Assembly: GCF_900156645.1 (NCBI RefSeq)
Contig: NZ_FTOC01000008.1
Span: forward strand, 62,001 to 126,000
DNA length: 64,000 nt
Direction of reading: 5' to 3'
Source of the DNA: Salimicrobium flavidum
GTDB taxonomy: Bacteria > Bacillota > Bacilli > Bacillales > Halobacillaceae
Shown here: positions 37,255 to 47,232 of the stretch, in pieces
How positions within the stretch are numbered: position 1 is the first letter of the stretch
How the letters are laid out: each line of letters begins with the position of its first letter
The notes under the pieces: model-generated
What the model was told of the DNA's origin: nothing
The model's database searches: none
Seen by the model: only the letters and a program-made list of their open reading frames with translations
Translations under genes and position numbers: made by a program

Positions 37255-37295
37255 TTAAGTCAGCGCTTCTAGAGGAGGTGGCTTCCGCTTTTCTT
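37255..37295 (-). repeat. Repeat family A, degenerate partial copy
   Basis: On the minus strand it reads AAGAAAAGCGGAAGCCACC followed by TAGAAGCGCTGACTTAAG, the opening of repeat family A. The pairing arm and second direct repeat are not recognisable. Confidence 0.5.
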
Positions 37296-37378
37296 ACATC
37301 AAAAAAGGACAAGTTTCTAAAAATAAGTTAGAATGGAAGAGGAGCACGAAAGTTCAGGAGAAAGGGAAGTGAACGCAA

Positions 37379-38083
37379 ATGGCTCACAAAATACTTGTAG
37401 TAGATGATGAGAAACCGATCGCAGATATACTGAAATTCAATTTGGAAAAAGAAGGATATAATGTTGTGTGTGCCTATGATGGCGACGAGGCTATTGAAAG
37501 CGCAAAAGAAGAGGATCCCGATCTTATTCTCCTCGACATTATGCTTCCAGGGAAAGACGGGAACGAAGTATGCCGGGAGATTAGGAAGACCCACGCGATG
37601 CCGATCATTATGCTGACAGCGAAAGATGCGGAAATCGACAAAGTGCTCGGCCTTGAAATGGGTGCGGATGACTATGTCACCAAACCGTTCAGCAACCGTG
37701 AACTGGTCGCCAGGGTGAAAGCGAACCTGAGACGTCAGCAGCAGGAACCGGAGGACGGCGTGCAGCGTTCCAAAGAAATCGAAATCGGCCGTCTGTCCAT
37801 CCAGCCGGATGCGTATACGGTCAAACGGGACGGAAGCTATATAGAGCTTACCCACCGTGAATTCGAACTACTCTATTATCTGGCTCGGCATATCGGACAG
37901 GTTATGACGCGGGAGCACCTGCTGGAAACAGTATGGGGGTATGATTATTACGGAGATGTCCGGACCGTCGACGTAACCGTCAGGCGCCTGCGTGAAAAAA
38001 TCGAGGAGAATCCGAGTACGCCTGCCTGGATTGTCACCAGACGTGGTGTAGGTTACTACTTGAGAAATCCCGAACAGGAGTAG
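37379..38083 (+). CDS. walR: Essential cell-wall response regulator WalR
   Basis: A 234-residue OmpR-class regulator (YycF). Phospho-Asp D53 lies in [13 protein letters not shown], the Lys in TKPFSNRE, and the C-terminal winged helix carries [23 protein letters not shown]. WalR controls autolysins and is essential in B. subtilis. First gene of the walRKHIJ-htrC string; the kinase gene follows after six bases. Confidence 0.96.
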   Translation: MAHKILVVDDEKPIADILKFNLEKEGYNVVCAYDGDEAIESAKEEDPDLILLDIMLPGKDGNEVCREIRKTHAMPIIMLTAKDAEIDKVLGLEMGADDYVTKPFSNRELVARVKANLRRQQQEPEDGVQRSKEIEIGRLSIQPDAYTVKRDGSYIELTHREFELLYYLARHIGQVMTREHLLETVWGYDYYGDVRTVDVTVRRLREKIEENPSTPAWIVTRRGVGYYLRNPEQE

Positions 38084-38089
38084 ACAGGT

Positions 38090-39943
38090 ATGAGCAAGGT
38101 TGGTTTCTTTCAGTCGGTCCGGCTGAAGCTGATTATCGTATACATTCTGCTTATTCTGCTTGGCCTTCAGGTGATCGGCGCTTATTTCGTCGACCGGCTG
38201 GAGGAACAGCTCGAAAACAACTTCACTCAATCTGTTGAAGGGAGATTGGATGCTCTTGCCTTTAACATTCAGCAGGCTTTTGAAGAAGAAAGGGAGGATG
38301 ATGACCCCTCTCTTCAAAGTGATGTACAGAGTATCCTCAACTCTTTCAATGAAGGCTATGTCCGGAATGAAATCAGACAGCTGCAGGTGATTGAAGAAGG
38401 ATCGAACGTGGTCATCGCCGCATATGCAAGTGGGGATGACACACCTCAGGCGAACGTCGGGAAAAAGACGACAAATCCAGACGTTCTTTCTGCATTTCTC
38501 CTGCAGGAACAGTCGAGCCCGGAGACGAGGATGGATGCTGAAACAGGACAGCGACTCTGGGTAGGAACGAGGACCGTAAAAAACAATGTGGATGAAACGG
38601 TAGCCGCCATTTATTTCGAAGCGGATATGAGCTCTGTTTACGAACAGCTGCAGGATATCAACCGCATCTTTGCCAACGGTACAGCGTTATCCATATTCAT
38701 AACAGCGATTCTCGGGATTATTGTAGCCGGTACGATTACGAAGCCGCTCATCGAGATGAGACGCCAGGCACAGATCATGGCCACCGGCGATTTTTCCCAA
38801 AAAGTGAACGTCCACGGTAATGATGAAATCGGCCAGCTCGGTCATACGTTCAATGATTTGAACGATAAATTGAAAATTTCCCAGGCCACGACGGAAGGGG
38901 AACGGAGAAAGTTGAGCTCTGTCCTTTCCAACATGTCGGACGGGGTCATCGCTACGGATAGAATCGGGGCGGTTACACTGATGAACGTCCCCGCTTCCCA
39001 TCTGATCGGGCAGCGGTTCGAAGATGTCCAGGGGAAATCCCTTATCGAAATCCTCGGTCTTGAAGATCAGGTTACGAACGTCAAAGATATGGAAGACCTC
39101 GATTCAGTCATCGTGGACATGAGCAGCAGTGATCAGCACCTGCTTCTGAAAGCGAACTTCTCGGTCGTTCAGGACGAAAATTACGAGATGAACGGCTTCA
39201 TTACCGTCATCAGTGATGTTACGGAACAACAGCGAGCCGATCAGGAAAGAAGGGAATTCGTATCGAACGTTTCCCACGAACTGCGTACTCCTCTTACAAC
39301 GATGCGCAGCTATCTCGAAGCTCTTAACGACGGAGCGTGGAGAGATGAAGAAATTGCGCCGCGTTTTCTGGACGTGACCCAGAATGAAACCGACCGCATG
39401 ATTCGTCTTGTGAATGATTTACTGCAGCTGACGAAGATGGATCATAAGGAGTCCAGTTTCTACAAAGAAAAAGTGGAGTTCATCACTTTTCTTGAACAGA
39501 TCATTGAACGGTTCGAAATGAATAAGACGGAAGGGATCACATTTACTAAACACCTTCCTGACGAAAACGTCTATGTGTGGCTGGATAAGGATAAAGTGAC
39601 CCAGGTGCTTGATAACGTCATATCTAACGCAGTCAAGTATTCACCGGAAGGCGGCGCTATCCATTTCCATGTGAAACGTATGCGTCACAAGCTGCAGGTG
39701 AGTATCAAAGATGAAGGACTTGGCATGCCTTCTCATACTGTCGATAAAATCTTCGACCGCTTCTACCGGGTAGACAAAGCAAGGTCCCGCGGAGTGGGCG
39801 GAACCGGGCTCGGTCTAGCTATTGCCCGGGAAATAATCGATGCTCACCACGGGGAAATATGGGCGGAAAGCCAAGAAGGTAAAGGAACGACTGTTTTCTT
39901 TACACTTCCGCTAATGAATCAGAAGCGGAGGGGGAGCCGATGA
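38090..39943 (+). CDS. walK: Sensor histidine kinase WalK
   Basis: A 617-residue kinase. Membrane helices at about 10-32 and 195-217 surround an outside Cache-like domain. HAMP (TKPLIEMRRQAQIMA), PAS (about residues 270-370) and the HisKA domain with H396 in VSNVSHELRTPLTTMR follow, then the ATPase domain (NAVKYSPEGG, GTGLGLAIAREI). Its activity is restrained by WalH and WalI encoded next. Overlaps walH by four bases. Confidence 0.96.
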   Translation: MSKVGFFQSVRLKLIIVYILLILLGLQVIGAYFVDRLEEQLENNFTQSVEGRLDALAFNIQQAFEEEREDDDPSLQSDVQSILNSFNEGYVRNEIRQLQVIEEGSNVVIAAYASGDDTPQANVGKKTTNPDVLSAFLLQEQSSPETRMDAETGQRLWVGTRTVKNNVDETVAAIYFEADMSSVYEQLQDINRIFANGTALSIFITAILGIIVAGTITKPLIEMRRQAQIMATGDFSQKVNVHGNDEIGQLGHTFNDLNDKLKISQATTEGERRKLSSVLSNMSDGVIATDRIGAVTLMNVPASHLIGQRFEDVQGKSLIEILGLEDQVTNVKDMEDLDSVIVDMSSSDQHLLLKANFSVVQDENYEMNGFITVISDVTEQQRADQERREFVSNVSHELRTPLTTMRSYLEALNDGAWRDEEIAPRFLDVTQNETDRMIRLVNDLLQLTKMDHKESSFYKEKVEFITFLEQIIERFEMNKTEGITFTKHLPDENVYVWLDKDKVTQVLDNVISNAVKYSPEGGAIHFHVKRMRHKLQVSIKDEGLGMPSHTVDKIFDRFYRVDKARSRGVGGTGLGLAIAREIIDAHHGEIWAESQEGKGTTVFFTLPLMNQKRRGSR

Positions 39944-41277
39944 CCAAAGAAGCGATCAAAACCATCATATTAGTTATTCTGGTAGCTTTCAGTTTGTTTT
40001 TGACCATTGCGCTCTGGAATTATCAGCCGAACCTCGAGACAGTGAACCAGGGAGACGGGCTGATTGAGGAAACCAATATCGGTGGTACGGAAGAGAATAT
40101 CCGAAGCTTGCTTACACCGAAGCAGATCATTTATCACAACAATGGGACACACTACGGGTATCAGGAAGAGGAACATATCGGAGAAGCTTTCAGACGGATG
40201 CAGACATGGTCTATTTTCAACCTTAGCATCTCTGAAGCGGACATCCCTGAGGGAGGAGACGTACTTGAAATCGTTTTTCCTTCCACATTGACCTCGGAAA
40301 CGATACGTAATATCTTTCAGATGGAAAATCAGGATGTGACGTTGCCAGGACTCTCCTTTGACCGGGTGTTCGTCCAAATGAGCGAGGAAGAAGCGGAGGT
40401 CCGTTTCCTTTCGCCGGATGGTGAAAGGATGCTACAGGGCTCTATGCGATTCGAAAATGCGTCACAGTTGCGCTCAGAACTTGATAATACGTCTCTTTGG
40501 CGTGAGTATATGATGTTCCAGGAGGATGAAGAACGGCGGATCTTCCTGCCTTCCGAACAGATTGATGTGGCGAAGGATGTCATCGTCACCGAGTCTCTGC
40601 CTTCGAAACCTCTGAAGAACGTGTTGTTTGATGACCCGACCGTGGTGAAACAGTTTCCGCTCTCCGGCGGGGATTTACGTCATTCGGACAGTCTGAGCCG
40701 GATGGATCTGGTCGCAGGACAGAAGAAAATGAAGTACCAGAATCCAGTCACGGAAAGTTCGAACGTTTCGTCCACGACATTCAATACACAGGAAATATTG
40801 AATGAAAGTGTCTCTTTCATCAACAACCACTATGGTTTCACGGACCCGTTCCGTGTCCATGATATCCGTTCGACATACGGCGATATTATGTTCAGCATGT
40901 ATTATAACGAACGTCCGATTCTCAAAGATACTGAAGATTTCACGAGTATGTCGATCCGATTTGAAGAAGGGGTGCTTCAGGAATATATACGCCCTATGGT
41001 GACCGTCGATCCTTACCAGTCCTACCCGGATGTTTCAGAAGACGAGCAGGTAAGTACCCTGGCTTCAGGAGAAACGATTGAAACCGTCATTGAAAATTCC
41101 CCCCAATACAACCAGAGCGAAGTGACGGATATCGTGATCGGCTACAAACTCGATTCCCAAGGGGGCGGGTTCAGTAACTATTACGATCTGATTCCTGCCT
41201 GGTTTGTGCAAGTGAATGGGACGTGGCAGGAAATGACGGATATCGATTCAGTCGTGCGGAGAGGGGGAGGAACGTAA
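39940..41277 (+). CDS. yycH: WalK-regulating membrane protein WalH (YycH)
   Basis: A 445-residue protein with one N-terminal membrane helix (TIILVILVAFSLFLTIALW) and a large outside part, matching YycH. With YycI it forms a complex that inhibits WalK in B. subtilis. The outside part is acidic. It overlaps walK by ATGA and the next gene by one base. Confidence 0.9.
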   Translation: MTKEAIKTIILVILVAFSLFLTIALWNYQPNLETVNQGDGLIEETNIGGTEENIRSLLTPKQIIYHNNGTHYGYQEEEHIGEAFRRMQTWSIFNLSISEADIPEGGDVLEIVFPSTLTSETIRNIFQMENQDVTLPGLSFDRVFVQMSEEEAEVRFLSPDGERMLQGSMRFENASQLRSELDNTSLWREYMMFQEDEERRIFLPSEQIDVAKDVIVTESLPSKPLKNVLFDDPTVVKQFPLSGGDLRHSDSLSRMDLVAGQKKMKYQNPVTESSNVSSTTFNTQEILNESVSFINNHYGFTDPFRVHDIRSTYGDIMFSMYYNERPILKDTEDFTSMSIRFEEGVLQEYIRPMVTVDPYQSYPDVSEDEQVSTLASGETIETVIENSPQYNQSEVTDIVIGYKLDSQGGGFSNYYDLIPAWFVQVNGTWQEMTDIDSVVRRGGGT

Positions 41278-42158
41278 TGCAATGGGGACAAATTAAGACG
41301 CTCTTCATCATCAGTTTTCTTCTTCTCGACCTGTTTCTGCTGATGCAGCTATGGGCAAACCGGGAAAGTGCGGTCATCCAGGAAGTAGCCGAGACGACCC
41401 TTGAAGAAGAGCTGAGTGCTCAGAACATCGATATTTCAGAAGTGCCTTCTGAAGCTCCAGGGGTCTCGTTTTTGACCGCAGAACCGGGAGGATTTTCCGA
41501 ACAGCAGCTTGGTTCTCTTGAAGAAAAGGACAATCAGCAGGTGAACGTGTACAACGATCGCCTGCTGGTAGCTACCCTCGATGATCCGGTAGAGGTCGAT
41601 AAAGAAACTATCCGGGAAGATATTTCGGAAATCATTCCGTTCAGCAACCGGTATTCCTATTGGGGCTGGAATGAAGATGAGACGACGGCGTTGTTTTTCC
41701 AGAAGATGAACAATCGCACGATCTATTATAACCGGGGAGGTCTCCTGATGATCCGGACCGAAAACGGACAGATCACAGGCTATACCGCTACCCTTCTCGA
41801 GGAGCCGGAGATGGAATCGGAAAACATGCAACAGGACCTGATTTCTCCGATGGATATCGTATCTCTTCTTTACAATAACGGATATTTGCAGGAAAATGAT
41901 GAAATTGAAGATATGACCGTCGGCTATTATTCTCTCGTGAATCTTGAAGCCGGAGAAGAAGATGGTTATCAGGTCTTCGCGCCTACGTGGAGAGTGAGGG
42001 TCGGAAGTGACTTCTATTTCGTCCATGCGACGAATGGACAGATCCTCACCAATAACGCAGGGGATTTCATCGAATCGGTAACTGAAGCCTATGCGAATCA
42101 ACTCAGCTCAGGGTCGCCTGAGCCGGTGCAGCCATCAGAGGAGGGGACGGAAGAATAA
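41277..42158 (+). CDS. yycI: WalK-regulating membrane protein WalI (YycI)
   Basis: A 293-residue partner of WalH, with one N-terminal membrane helix (LFIISFLLLDLFLLMQLW) and a YycI-type outside domain that has the duplicated fold seen in YycH. The C-terminus is acidic and Pro-rich. I start it at the ATG at 41277 (MQWGQIKTLF), directly behind GGGGGAGGAACG; the in-frame ORF beginning at 41223 lies in yycH. Confidence 0.9.
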   Translation: MQWGQIKTLFIISFLLLDLFLLMQLWANRESAVIQEVAETTLEEELSAQNIDISEVPSEAPGVSFLTAEPGGFSEQQLGSLEEKDNQQVNVYNDRLLVATLDDPVEVDKETIREDISEIIPFSNRYSYWGWNEDETTALFFQKMNNRTIYYNRGGLLMIRTENGQITGYTATLLEEPEMESENMQQDLISPMDIVSLLYNNGYLQENDEIEDMTVGYYSLVNLEAGEEDGYQVFAPTWRVRVGSDFYFVHATNGQILTNNAGDFIESVTEAYANQLSSGSPEPVQPSEEGTEE

Positions 42159-42953
42159 ATGAGTCTACGATTTAGTGTGCTAGCTTCAGGCAGTACAGGT
42201 AATGCATTTTATATCGAATCAGGGGAAGAAAAAATTCTTGTAGATGCCGGTCTTTCCGGGAAAAAGATCGAGAATCTGCTGGCCCAGGTCCATGTCGATC
42301 CGAAGGACCTTTCCCGGATTCTTGTGACCCATGAACACAGTGACCATATCAAAGGTCTCGGGATTATGGCCCGTCGCTACAATCTCCCTATCTATGCCAA
42401 TGAGAAGACGTGGGAAGCGATGGACACCCAGATCGGCAAAGTGCCGCTGGATCAGAAATTCCATTTTCCGATGGAAAGTGTGCAGACCTTCGGAGGCATC
42501 GATGTAGAGTCGTTCGCCGTTTCCCACGATGCTGCGGATCCCATGTTCTTCACCTTCCATCAGGACGGGAAGAAAGCGGCGCTTGTCACAGACCTTGGCT
42601 ACGTCTCGGAACGCATCAAAAAAACGGTGGAAAAAGCGGATGCTTACATTTTTGAAGCGAATCATGACGTACATATGCTGCGGATGGGAAAGTACCCGTG
42701 GAGTGTGAAGCGTCGGATTCTCGGAGATGCCGGACACGTATCCAATGAAGATTGTGCGTTGGCACTCACGGATATTCTGGATGACAACACGAAACGTATT
42801 TATCTCGCACATTTGAGTCTGGATAATAATATGATCGACCTTGCGAACATGTCGGTAACCAACGTATTGAAAGAACGAGGGTTTGAAGTAGGCAAACGTC
42901 TGGACGTACAGGATACGTTCCCGGAGATGGCTACCCCGATGTATGACGTTTGA
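42159..42953 (+). CDS. yycJ: MBL-fold hydrolase WalJ (YycJ)
   Basis: A 264-residue metallo-beta-lactamase-fold protein with the metal motif [10 protein letters not shown] at about residues 57-66, D in LVTDLGYVS and H in GDAGHVSN. YycJ is implicated in DNA mismatch repair as an exonuclease and in coordinating wall growth with division. The ATG directly follows the yycI stop. Confidence 0.93.
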   Translation: MSLRFSVLASGSTGNAFYIESGEEKILVDAGLSGKKIENLLAQVHVDPKDLSRILVTHEHSDHIKGLGIMARRYNLPIYANEKTWEAMDTQIGKVPLDQKFHFPMESVQTFGGIDVESFAVSHDAADPMFFTFHQDGKKAALVTDLGYVSERIKKTVEKADAYIFEANHDVHMLRMGKYPWSVKRRILGDAGHVSNEDCALALTDILDDNTKRIYLAHLSLDNNMIDLANMSVTNVLKERGFEVGKRLDVQDTFPEMATPMYDV

Positions 42954-43010
42954 GTAAAAAGGGTAAAGAATAAAAACTTACAACAGATTAAAGAAAGAAG
43001 GTGACGCGAC

Positions 43011-44225
43011 TTGGGGTATTATGATGATCATTCACCGCAGAAACGTGAAAAGAAAAGACGCTGGGCTGTCCCAACCATTGTAGGGCTGGTCCTTGGCGCA
43101 GTACTTGTTCTTCTGGCGCTTCCGGCACTCGTCCAGACTGAGATGCTTCCTTATGATATAACGATACCGGAAGATGAGAGTGGACTTACCGAAGGAGAAC
43201 AGGGACTTACCGGTAACACGACGAAGACGGTCGATGTTGATGTGAACACACAAATCACTGAAGTTGTTGAGAAAGTGAGACCATCTGTCGTCGGCGTCGT
43301 AAATATGCAGTCTCAGTCCAACTTCTGGGATCAGCCGTCCGATCCTCAACAGGCGGGCATCGGCTCCGGTGTCATTTACAAACAGGAAGAAGGCACGGCT
43401 TATGTCGTGACGAACCATCATGTGATTGAGGGAGCTTCGGAGCTTGAGGTTGTGCTTTCGGACGAAACGAGAGTGTCCGCGCAACTTGTCGGCAGTGATG
43501 TGTTTACGGACCTCGCTGTTCTTACGATGCCTGCGGACGAGGTGGAACATACGATTGAACTCGGTAACTCGGACAACCTGAAAGTCGGGGAGCCGGCTAT
43601 CGCTATCGGAAACCCGCTCAGTCTTAATTTCTCCGGATCGGTGACAAAAGGGATCATCAGCGGTACACAGCGTGCGATTCCACAAGATCTAAACGGAGAT
43701 GGTGTAGAAGATTGGCAGGCGGAAGTCTTACAGACGGATGCGGCGATCAACCCTGGTAACAGCGGGGGAGCCCTGATTAATATCGAAGGTCAACTCGTCG
43801 GAATCAACTCGATGAAAATCGCACAGGCCGCTGTCGAGGGTATCGGCTTCGCCATCCCGATCAGCACGGCGACACCGATAATCGAAGAACTTGAAGCAGA
43901 AGGACAGGTGAACCGTGCTTTTCTCGGTGTAGAAGCTTATGGATTGAACCAGGTTCCTTCGTCTGAATGGGAGAGCAGACTGAACCTCCCTGAAAGTGTC
44001 GAAGGTGGTCTGTATCTACGCAGTATCAGTCAGACTTCTCCGGCAGCCAAAGCAGGACTTGAACCAGGGGATGTAATCACAGAACTTGATGGCACCCCGG
44101 TGACGGATATCATCGAACTGAGAAAATATCTGTACAGGGAAAAAGATCCCGGTGAAGAAATGGAAATTACGTATTACAGAGACGGAGAAGAAGATACAAC
44201 GACTGTTACGTTAGCGTCTCAGTAG
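43011..44225 (+). CDS. htrC: HtrA-type serine protease HtrC (YycK)
   Basis: A 404-residue membrane-anchored protease/chaperone. An N-terminal basic segment and membrane helix (VGLVLGAVLVLLALPALV) precede a trypsin-like domain with the triad in VTNHHVIEGA (His), FTDLAVLTM (Asp) and NPGNSGGAL (Ser). A C-terminal PDZ domain has SPAAKAGLEPGDVI. It starts at TTG 43011 behind AAGAAGGTGA. It completes the Wal gene string; a DnaA-box cluster follows. Confidence 0.93.
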   Translation: MGYYDDHSPQKREKKRRWAVPTIVGLVLGAVLVLLALPALVQTEMLPYDITIPEDESGLTEGEQGLTGNTTKTVDVDVNTQITEVVEKVRPSVVGVVNMQSQSNFWDQPSDPQQAGIGSGVIYKQEEGTAYVVTNHHVIEGASELEVVLSDETRVSAQLVGSDVFTDLAVLTMPADEVEHTIELGNSDNLKVGEPAIAIGNPLSLNFSGSVTKGIISGTQRAIPQDLNGDGVEDWQAEVLQTDAAINPGNSGGALINIEGQLVGINSMKIAQAAVEGIGFAIPISTATPIIEELEAEGQVNRAFLGVEAYGLNQVPSSEWESRLNLPESVEGGLYLRSISQTSPAAKAGLEPGDVITELDGTPVTDIIELRKYLYREKDPGEEMEITYYRDGEEDTTTVTLASQ

Positions 44226-44242
44226 TAAACTATCGAAAATGG

Positions 44243-44283
44243 AAAAAAACGCGTGTGTGTGGATAACATATACGCGTTTTTTT
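44243..44283 (+). terminator. htrC terminator with a DnaA box in the loop
   Basis: AAAAAACGCGT and ACGCGTTTTTT pair around a loop that contains TGTGGATAA. Confidence 0.75.
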
Positions 44284-44469
44284 ACGTAAATCACTATCCA
44301 CAGGATGTGTATAAAGTTATGGATAACTTCAATATCTAGTAGGGAACAAGGGGTCTACTACCATATACATCTATATATAACATTCGTTTTGTGGATAAAC
44401 TGTTGATAGTTCTGTATAACCTGTGAACAATGTGAAGTTCACAGGGGGTGTGGATAACCCTGTGGAGAA
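44258..44469. promoter_or_regulatory. DnaA-box cluster downstream of htrC
   Basis: The 430-base gap between htrC and the M48 gene holds three perfect DnaA boxes (TGTGGATAA at 44258, 44390 and 44449) and four with one mismatch (44294, on the other strand; 44306; 44318; 44461). An AT-rich run (ACATCTATATATAACATT) lies between the two groups. dnaA is not near, so this is not the usual oriC, but it could titrate DnaA or help initiation control. Confidence 0.7.
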
Positions 44470-44656
44470 ATGTTAGTAACTTGTTCCGTTATGCAATTTT
44501 TTGTAAATTGCGAATGAAAAGGAAAGTGAGTTTTTCTTTCATAATTGGGACTTTTCAGAAATGATTTTAGAGAGGCTCACAAAGAAAGAGTGATGTTCTC
44601 CCATCAACAATGATTGATCTGTATAGTATGATTGTAAAAGCTTAGGAGGGAGAGCC

Positions 44657-45898
44657 ATGAAGAAAACATTTCTGCTATGGACGGGGCTCGGTTATATCGC
44701 ATATGCCTCGTTCGTGCTGCTATATCTATTCGTCTGGTCAGACTCAGGAATTCCGCCGTCCCTTCAGGGGAGCGCGGCAGACCCCGCTGTGTTCATGAGT
44801 GAAAGGGAACAGATACTTAGTCAGGAGTATTCTACGTATCAGAACCTGTTATATCTGCTGGCACTGCCGGTGGAGTGGATCATCTACACGTTCATTCTCG
44901 TTTTCGGGCTTTCCCGCACATTGAAAAAAGCAGCGCTTCACAAGCTGCCCCTTTATGTATTGTTTTTGTCCGCTGTTACATGGATAATCACTTTACCCAT
45001 CAGCTATATTTCCCGAAGGCTTTCCCTCGACTACGGCGTTTCTGTGGAGCCTTTCACTAAGTGGATAAGAGATAATCTCGTCAGTTTCTCCCTCAGTACC
45101 CTCCTGATGATTTTCGCCGCTTTTGTCTTCTATTGGCTGATCCGCAGGTCCCCTGAACGCTGGTGGCTTTACGCCTGGTTGATACTCGTACCGTTCATGG
45201 CCTTTCTCATGTATGTCCAGCCGGTCGTCATCGATCCGTTATACAACGACTTCGACCGTCTTTCGAATCCGGAGCTTGAAGAAAGCATTCTGCAGTTGGC
45301 AGATGAAGCGGGGGTCCCAGCTGAGCGCGTCTATGAAGTGAATAAATCGGAGGAAACGAATGCCCTCAATGCCTACGTCAACGGCATCGGAGATAATCTG
45401 CGCATCGTTCTGTGGGATACGACGCTGAACCGGCTCGGGGAGGATGAAGTATTGTTCATTATGGCTCATGAAATCGGTCACTACGTAAAGAACCATCTGC
45501 TCAAATCACTGTTCGGGGTGCTCGGAGGCAGTCTGCTCGGGTTATACGCCCTATATCGTCTGCTCCCTGTGGTCATACGGAGATGGGGGGAGGCATGGAA
45601 AGTCGGAGGAGTATCCGATATTGCTTCCCTCCCTGTCGTTCTTTTGCTTCTATCTCTATTTACGTTCATCGCACAACCCGTGGAGATGGCAGTTTCACGC
45701 CAGGCGGAACAGGCGGCTGATGAATATGCCATCGATCTCCGCCCGGACAAGGAAGCTGCAATCGGAGCCTTTCAGCAACTGACAGTGAGCAGCAAATCGG
45801 ATGTGGCCCCTCCGACACTCATCAAGTATTTACGATATGGTCATCCTACGATGCTCGAGAGACTCTCAATGCTGATTGAAGAACGGGAGGGGTCCTGA
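44657..45898 (+). CDS. M48-family CAAX-protease-like metalloprotease
   Basis: A 413-residue membrane zinc protease of the Ste24 type (Bacillus YhfN-like). Several helices precede the zinc motif HEIGH at about residues 271-275 (IMAHEIGHYVKNH), and the third ligand Glu should be in EQAADEYAID near 355. Likely role: quality control of membrane proteins or peptide cleavage. GGAGGGAGAG precedes the ATG. A single gene. Confidence 0.88.
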   Translation: MKKTFLLWTGLGYIAYASFVLLYLFVWSDSGIPPSLQGSAADPAVFMSEREQILSQEYSTYQNLLYLLALPVEWIIYTFILVFGLSRTLKKAALHKLPLYVLFLSAVTWIITLPISYISRRLSLDYGVSVEPFTKWIRDNLVSFSLSTLLMIFAAFVFYWLIRRSPERWWLYAWLILVPFMAFLMYVQPVVIDPLYNDFDRLSNPELEESILQLADEAGVPAERVYEVNKSEETNALNAYVNGIGDNLRIVLWDTTLNRLGEDEVLFIMAHEIGHYVKNHLLKSLFGVLGGSLLGLYALYRLLPVVIRRWGEAWKVGGVSDIASLPVVLLLLSLFTFIAQPVEMAVSRQAEQAADEYAIDLRPDKEAAIGAFQQLTVSSKSDVAPPTLIKYLRYGHPTMLERLSMLIEEREGS

Positions 45899-45970
45899 CA
45901 TTCCTCTTTAAAAAGTTTTACCTCGGTCCGTAAAAGGGAATGAACAACTACAATAAGGAGGCGATGAATA

Positions 45971-46594
45971 ATGAGTGACGTAAAGGCATTATTTCTGAAT
46001 GCATCACTGAAAAGTTCAGAAGAAGAATCCAATACGCATGTACTGATGCAGGAAGTCGCGGATATCATGGAGAAGGAAGGGGCTTCCGTCGAAGAAGTGC
46101 GTCTTGCGGACTACAATATCAAGTTCGGCATGGCTCCCGACATGGGAGATGGTGATGAATGGCCGCAAGTGTTTGAGAAAGTGAAAGCGGCGGACATCGT
46201 CATCGTCGGTACTCCGATATGGATCGGTGAAAAAAGCAGTGTCGCTACCCTGGCGATGGAGCGTCTGTATGCTTCAAGCAGTGAAACCAAGGAGAACGGT
46301 CAGTCCATCTATTACAACAAAATCGGGGGTACCGTCATAACCGGGAACGAAGATGGCGCGAAACATTCCGCCGCCTCGATTCTCTATGGTCTCTCCCATA
46401 TAGGGTTTGTCGTTCCTCCGAACGTGGATGCCTATTGGGTCGGTGAAGCCGGGCCGGGTCCGTCTTACATGGAAACGGAAAAAGATAACGAATTTACGAA
46501 ATCGCATGTGAAGATGCTTGCTTATAACACCCTTCATCTGGCCCGTATTTTTAGGGAGAACCCGATTCCACCGGAAGGAAACGTGATGGGATAG
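45971..46594 (+). CDS. Flavodoxin-family NAD(P)H-dependent oxidoreductase
   Basis: A 207-residue protein with a flavodoxin fold: ALFLNASLKSSEEESNT at the N-terminus binds the FMN phosphate, IVGTPIWIGEKSS lines the flavin, and GNEDGAKHSA is near 120. It resembles NADPH-dependent FMN reductases; electron acceptor unknown. AAGGAGGCG lies upstream. It neighbours the peroxide-defence genes but has its own terminator. Confidence 0.82.
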   Translation: MSDVKALFLNASLKSSEEESNTHVLMQEVADIMEKEGASVEEVRLADYNIKFGMAPDMGDGDEWPQVFEKVKAADIVIVGTPIWIGEKSSVATLAMERLYASSSETKENGQSIYYNKIGGTVITGNEDGAKHSAASILYGLSHIGFVVPPNVDAYWVGEAGPGPSYMETEKDNEFTKSHVKMLAYNTLHLARIFRENPIPPEGNVMG

Positions 46595-46617
46595 GGATAA
46601 AACTTACGTTAAAGTAA

Positions 46618-46645
46618 AAGACCGGCTGTTAACCGGTCTTTTTTT
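46618..46645. terminator. Terminator between the flavodoxin gene and ohr
   Basis: AAGACCGG and CCGGTCTT around a 7-base loop, followed by seven T. Confidence 0.85.
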
Positions 46646-46678
46646 GTACAATTATTTATCGTGAAAATAATGAACCTA

Positions 46679-47104
46679 CTATTTCGTTGTCGTTTCCAAA
46701 TCTACTTCCATATTGCCGCGTGTCGCTTTAGAGTACGGACAGAGGTTGTGGGCTTTCTCGACAAGCTCTTCCGCTTCTTCCTGGGTGACTCCTTCAATAT
46801 CCACGTGAAGCTTCGCAGAAAGGCCAAGTCCGTCTGTCTGCTTTCCGATACTGATTTCCGAGGAAACCCGTGAAGTGATTTCCTTTTTCGCCTGAGAAGC
46901 TGCTAATTGCAGAGCACTGTCGAAACATGCTGCATATCCTGCAGCGAAGAGCTCTTCCGGGTTGGTCGCTCCTGTCTTATCCTCTCCGCCGAGAGAAGAT
47001 GGCATCGCAAGATCAAGGTCAAGCGTCTCACTGTCTGTTTTTACGGAACCTTCCCGTCCGCCTTCTGCTGTCGCTTTTGCTGTGTAAAGAATTTTACTCA
47101 TCAT
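46679..47104 (-). CDS. ohr: Organic hydroperoxide resistance protein Ohr
   Basis: A 141-residue Ohr/OsmC protein that reduces organic hydroperoxides with a reactive Cys pair, seen in AGYAACFDSALQ and AHNLCPYSKAT. It starts KILYTAKATAEGGREG as in Ohr. I choose the ATG at 47104, seven bases behind GGAG; the open frame reaches up to 47233 but that part has no RBS. Divergent from its presumed regulator gene ohrR, with an operator between. Confidence 0.92.
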   Translation of the reverse strand: MMSKILYTAKATAEGGREGSVKTDSETLDLDLAMPSSLGGEDKTGATNPEELFAAGYAACFDSALQLAASQAKKEITSRVSSEISIGKQTDGLGLSAKLHVDIEGVTQEEAEELVEKAHNLCPYSKATRGNMEVDLETTTK

Positions 47105-47126
47105 CGATCCACTCCCATTCATGTAT

Positions 47127-47146
47127 TTTAATTGTGCACAATTAAA
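47127..47146. promoter_or_regulatory. OhrR operator
   Basis: A perfect 20-bp palindrome TTTAATTGTGCACAATTAAA sits 22 bases before ohr. It resembles the AATT-rich OhrR operators of Bacillus (TACAATTAAATTGTA type). A further half-site AAACAATTAATT follows at 47151. Confidence 0.82.
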
Positions 47147-47232
47147 TAGTAAACAATTAATTAAAGGAATACAAATTATATGCATGAGGAATGAGGTTAG
47201 CTTTGCTATAATAGCATCAGGAGGAATGACCA

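Noticed and set aside
44226-44656. Replication origin oriC
   Set aside because: Despite the DnaA boxes, dnaA and dnaN are not adjacent and no clear unwinding element or DnaA-trio run was established.
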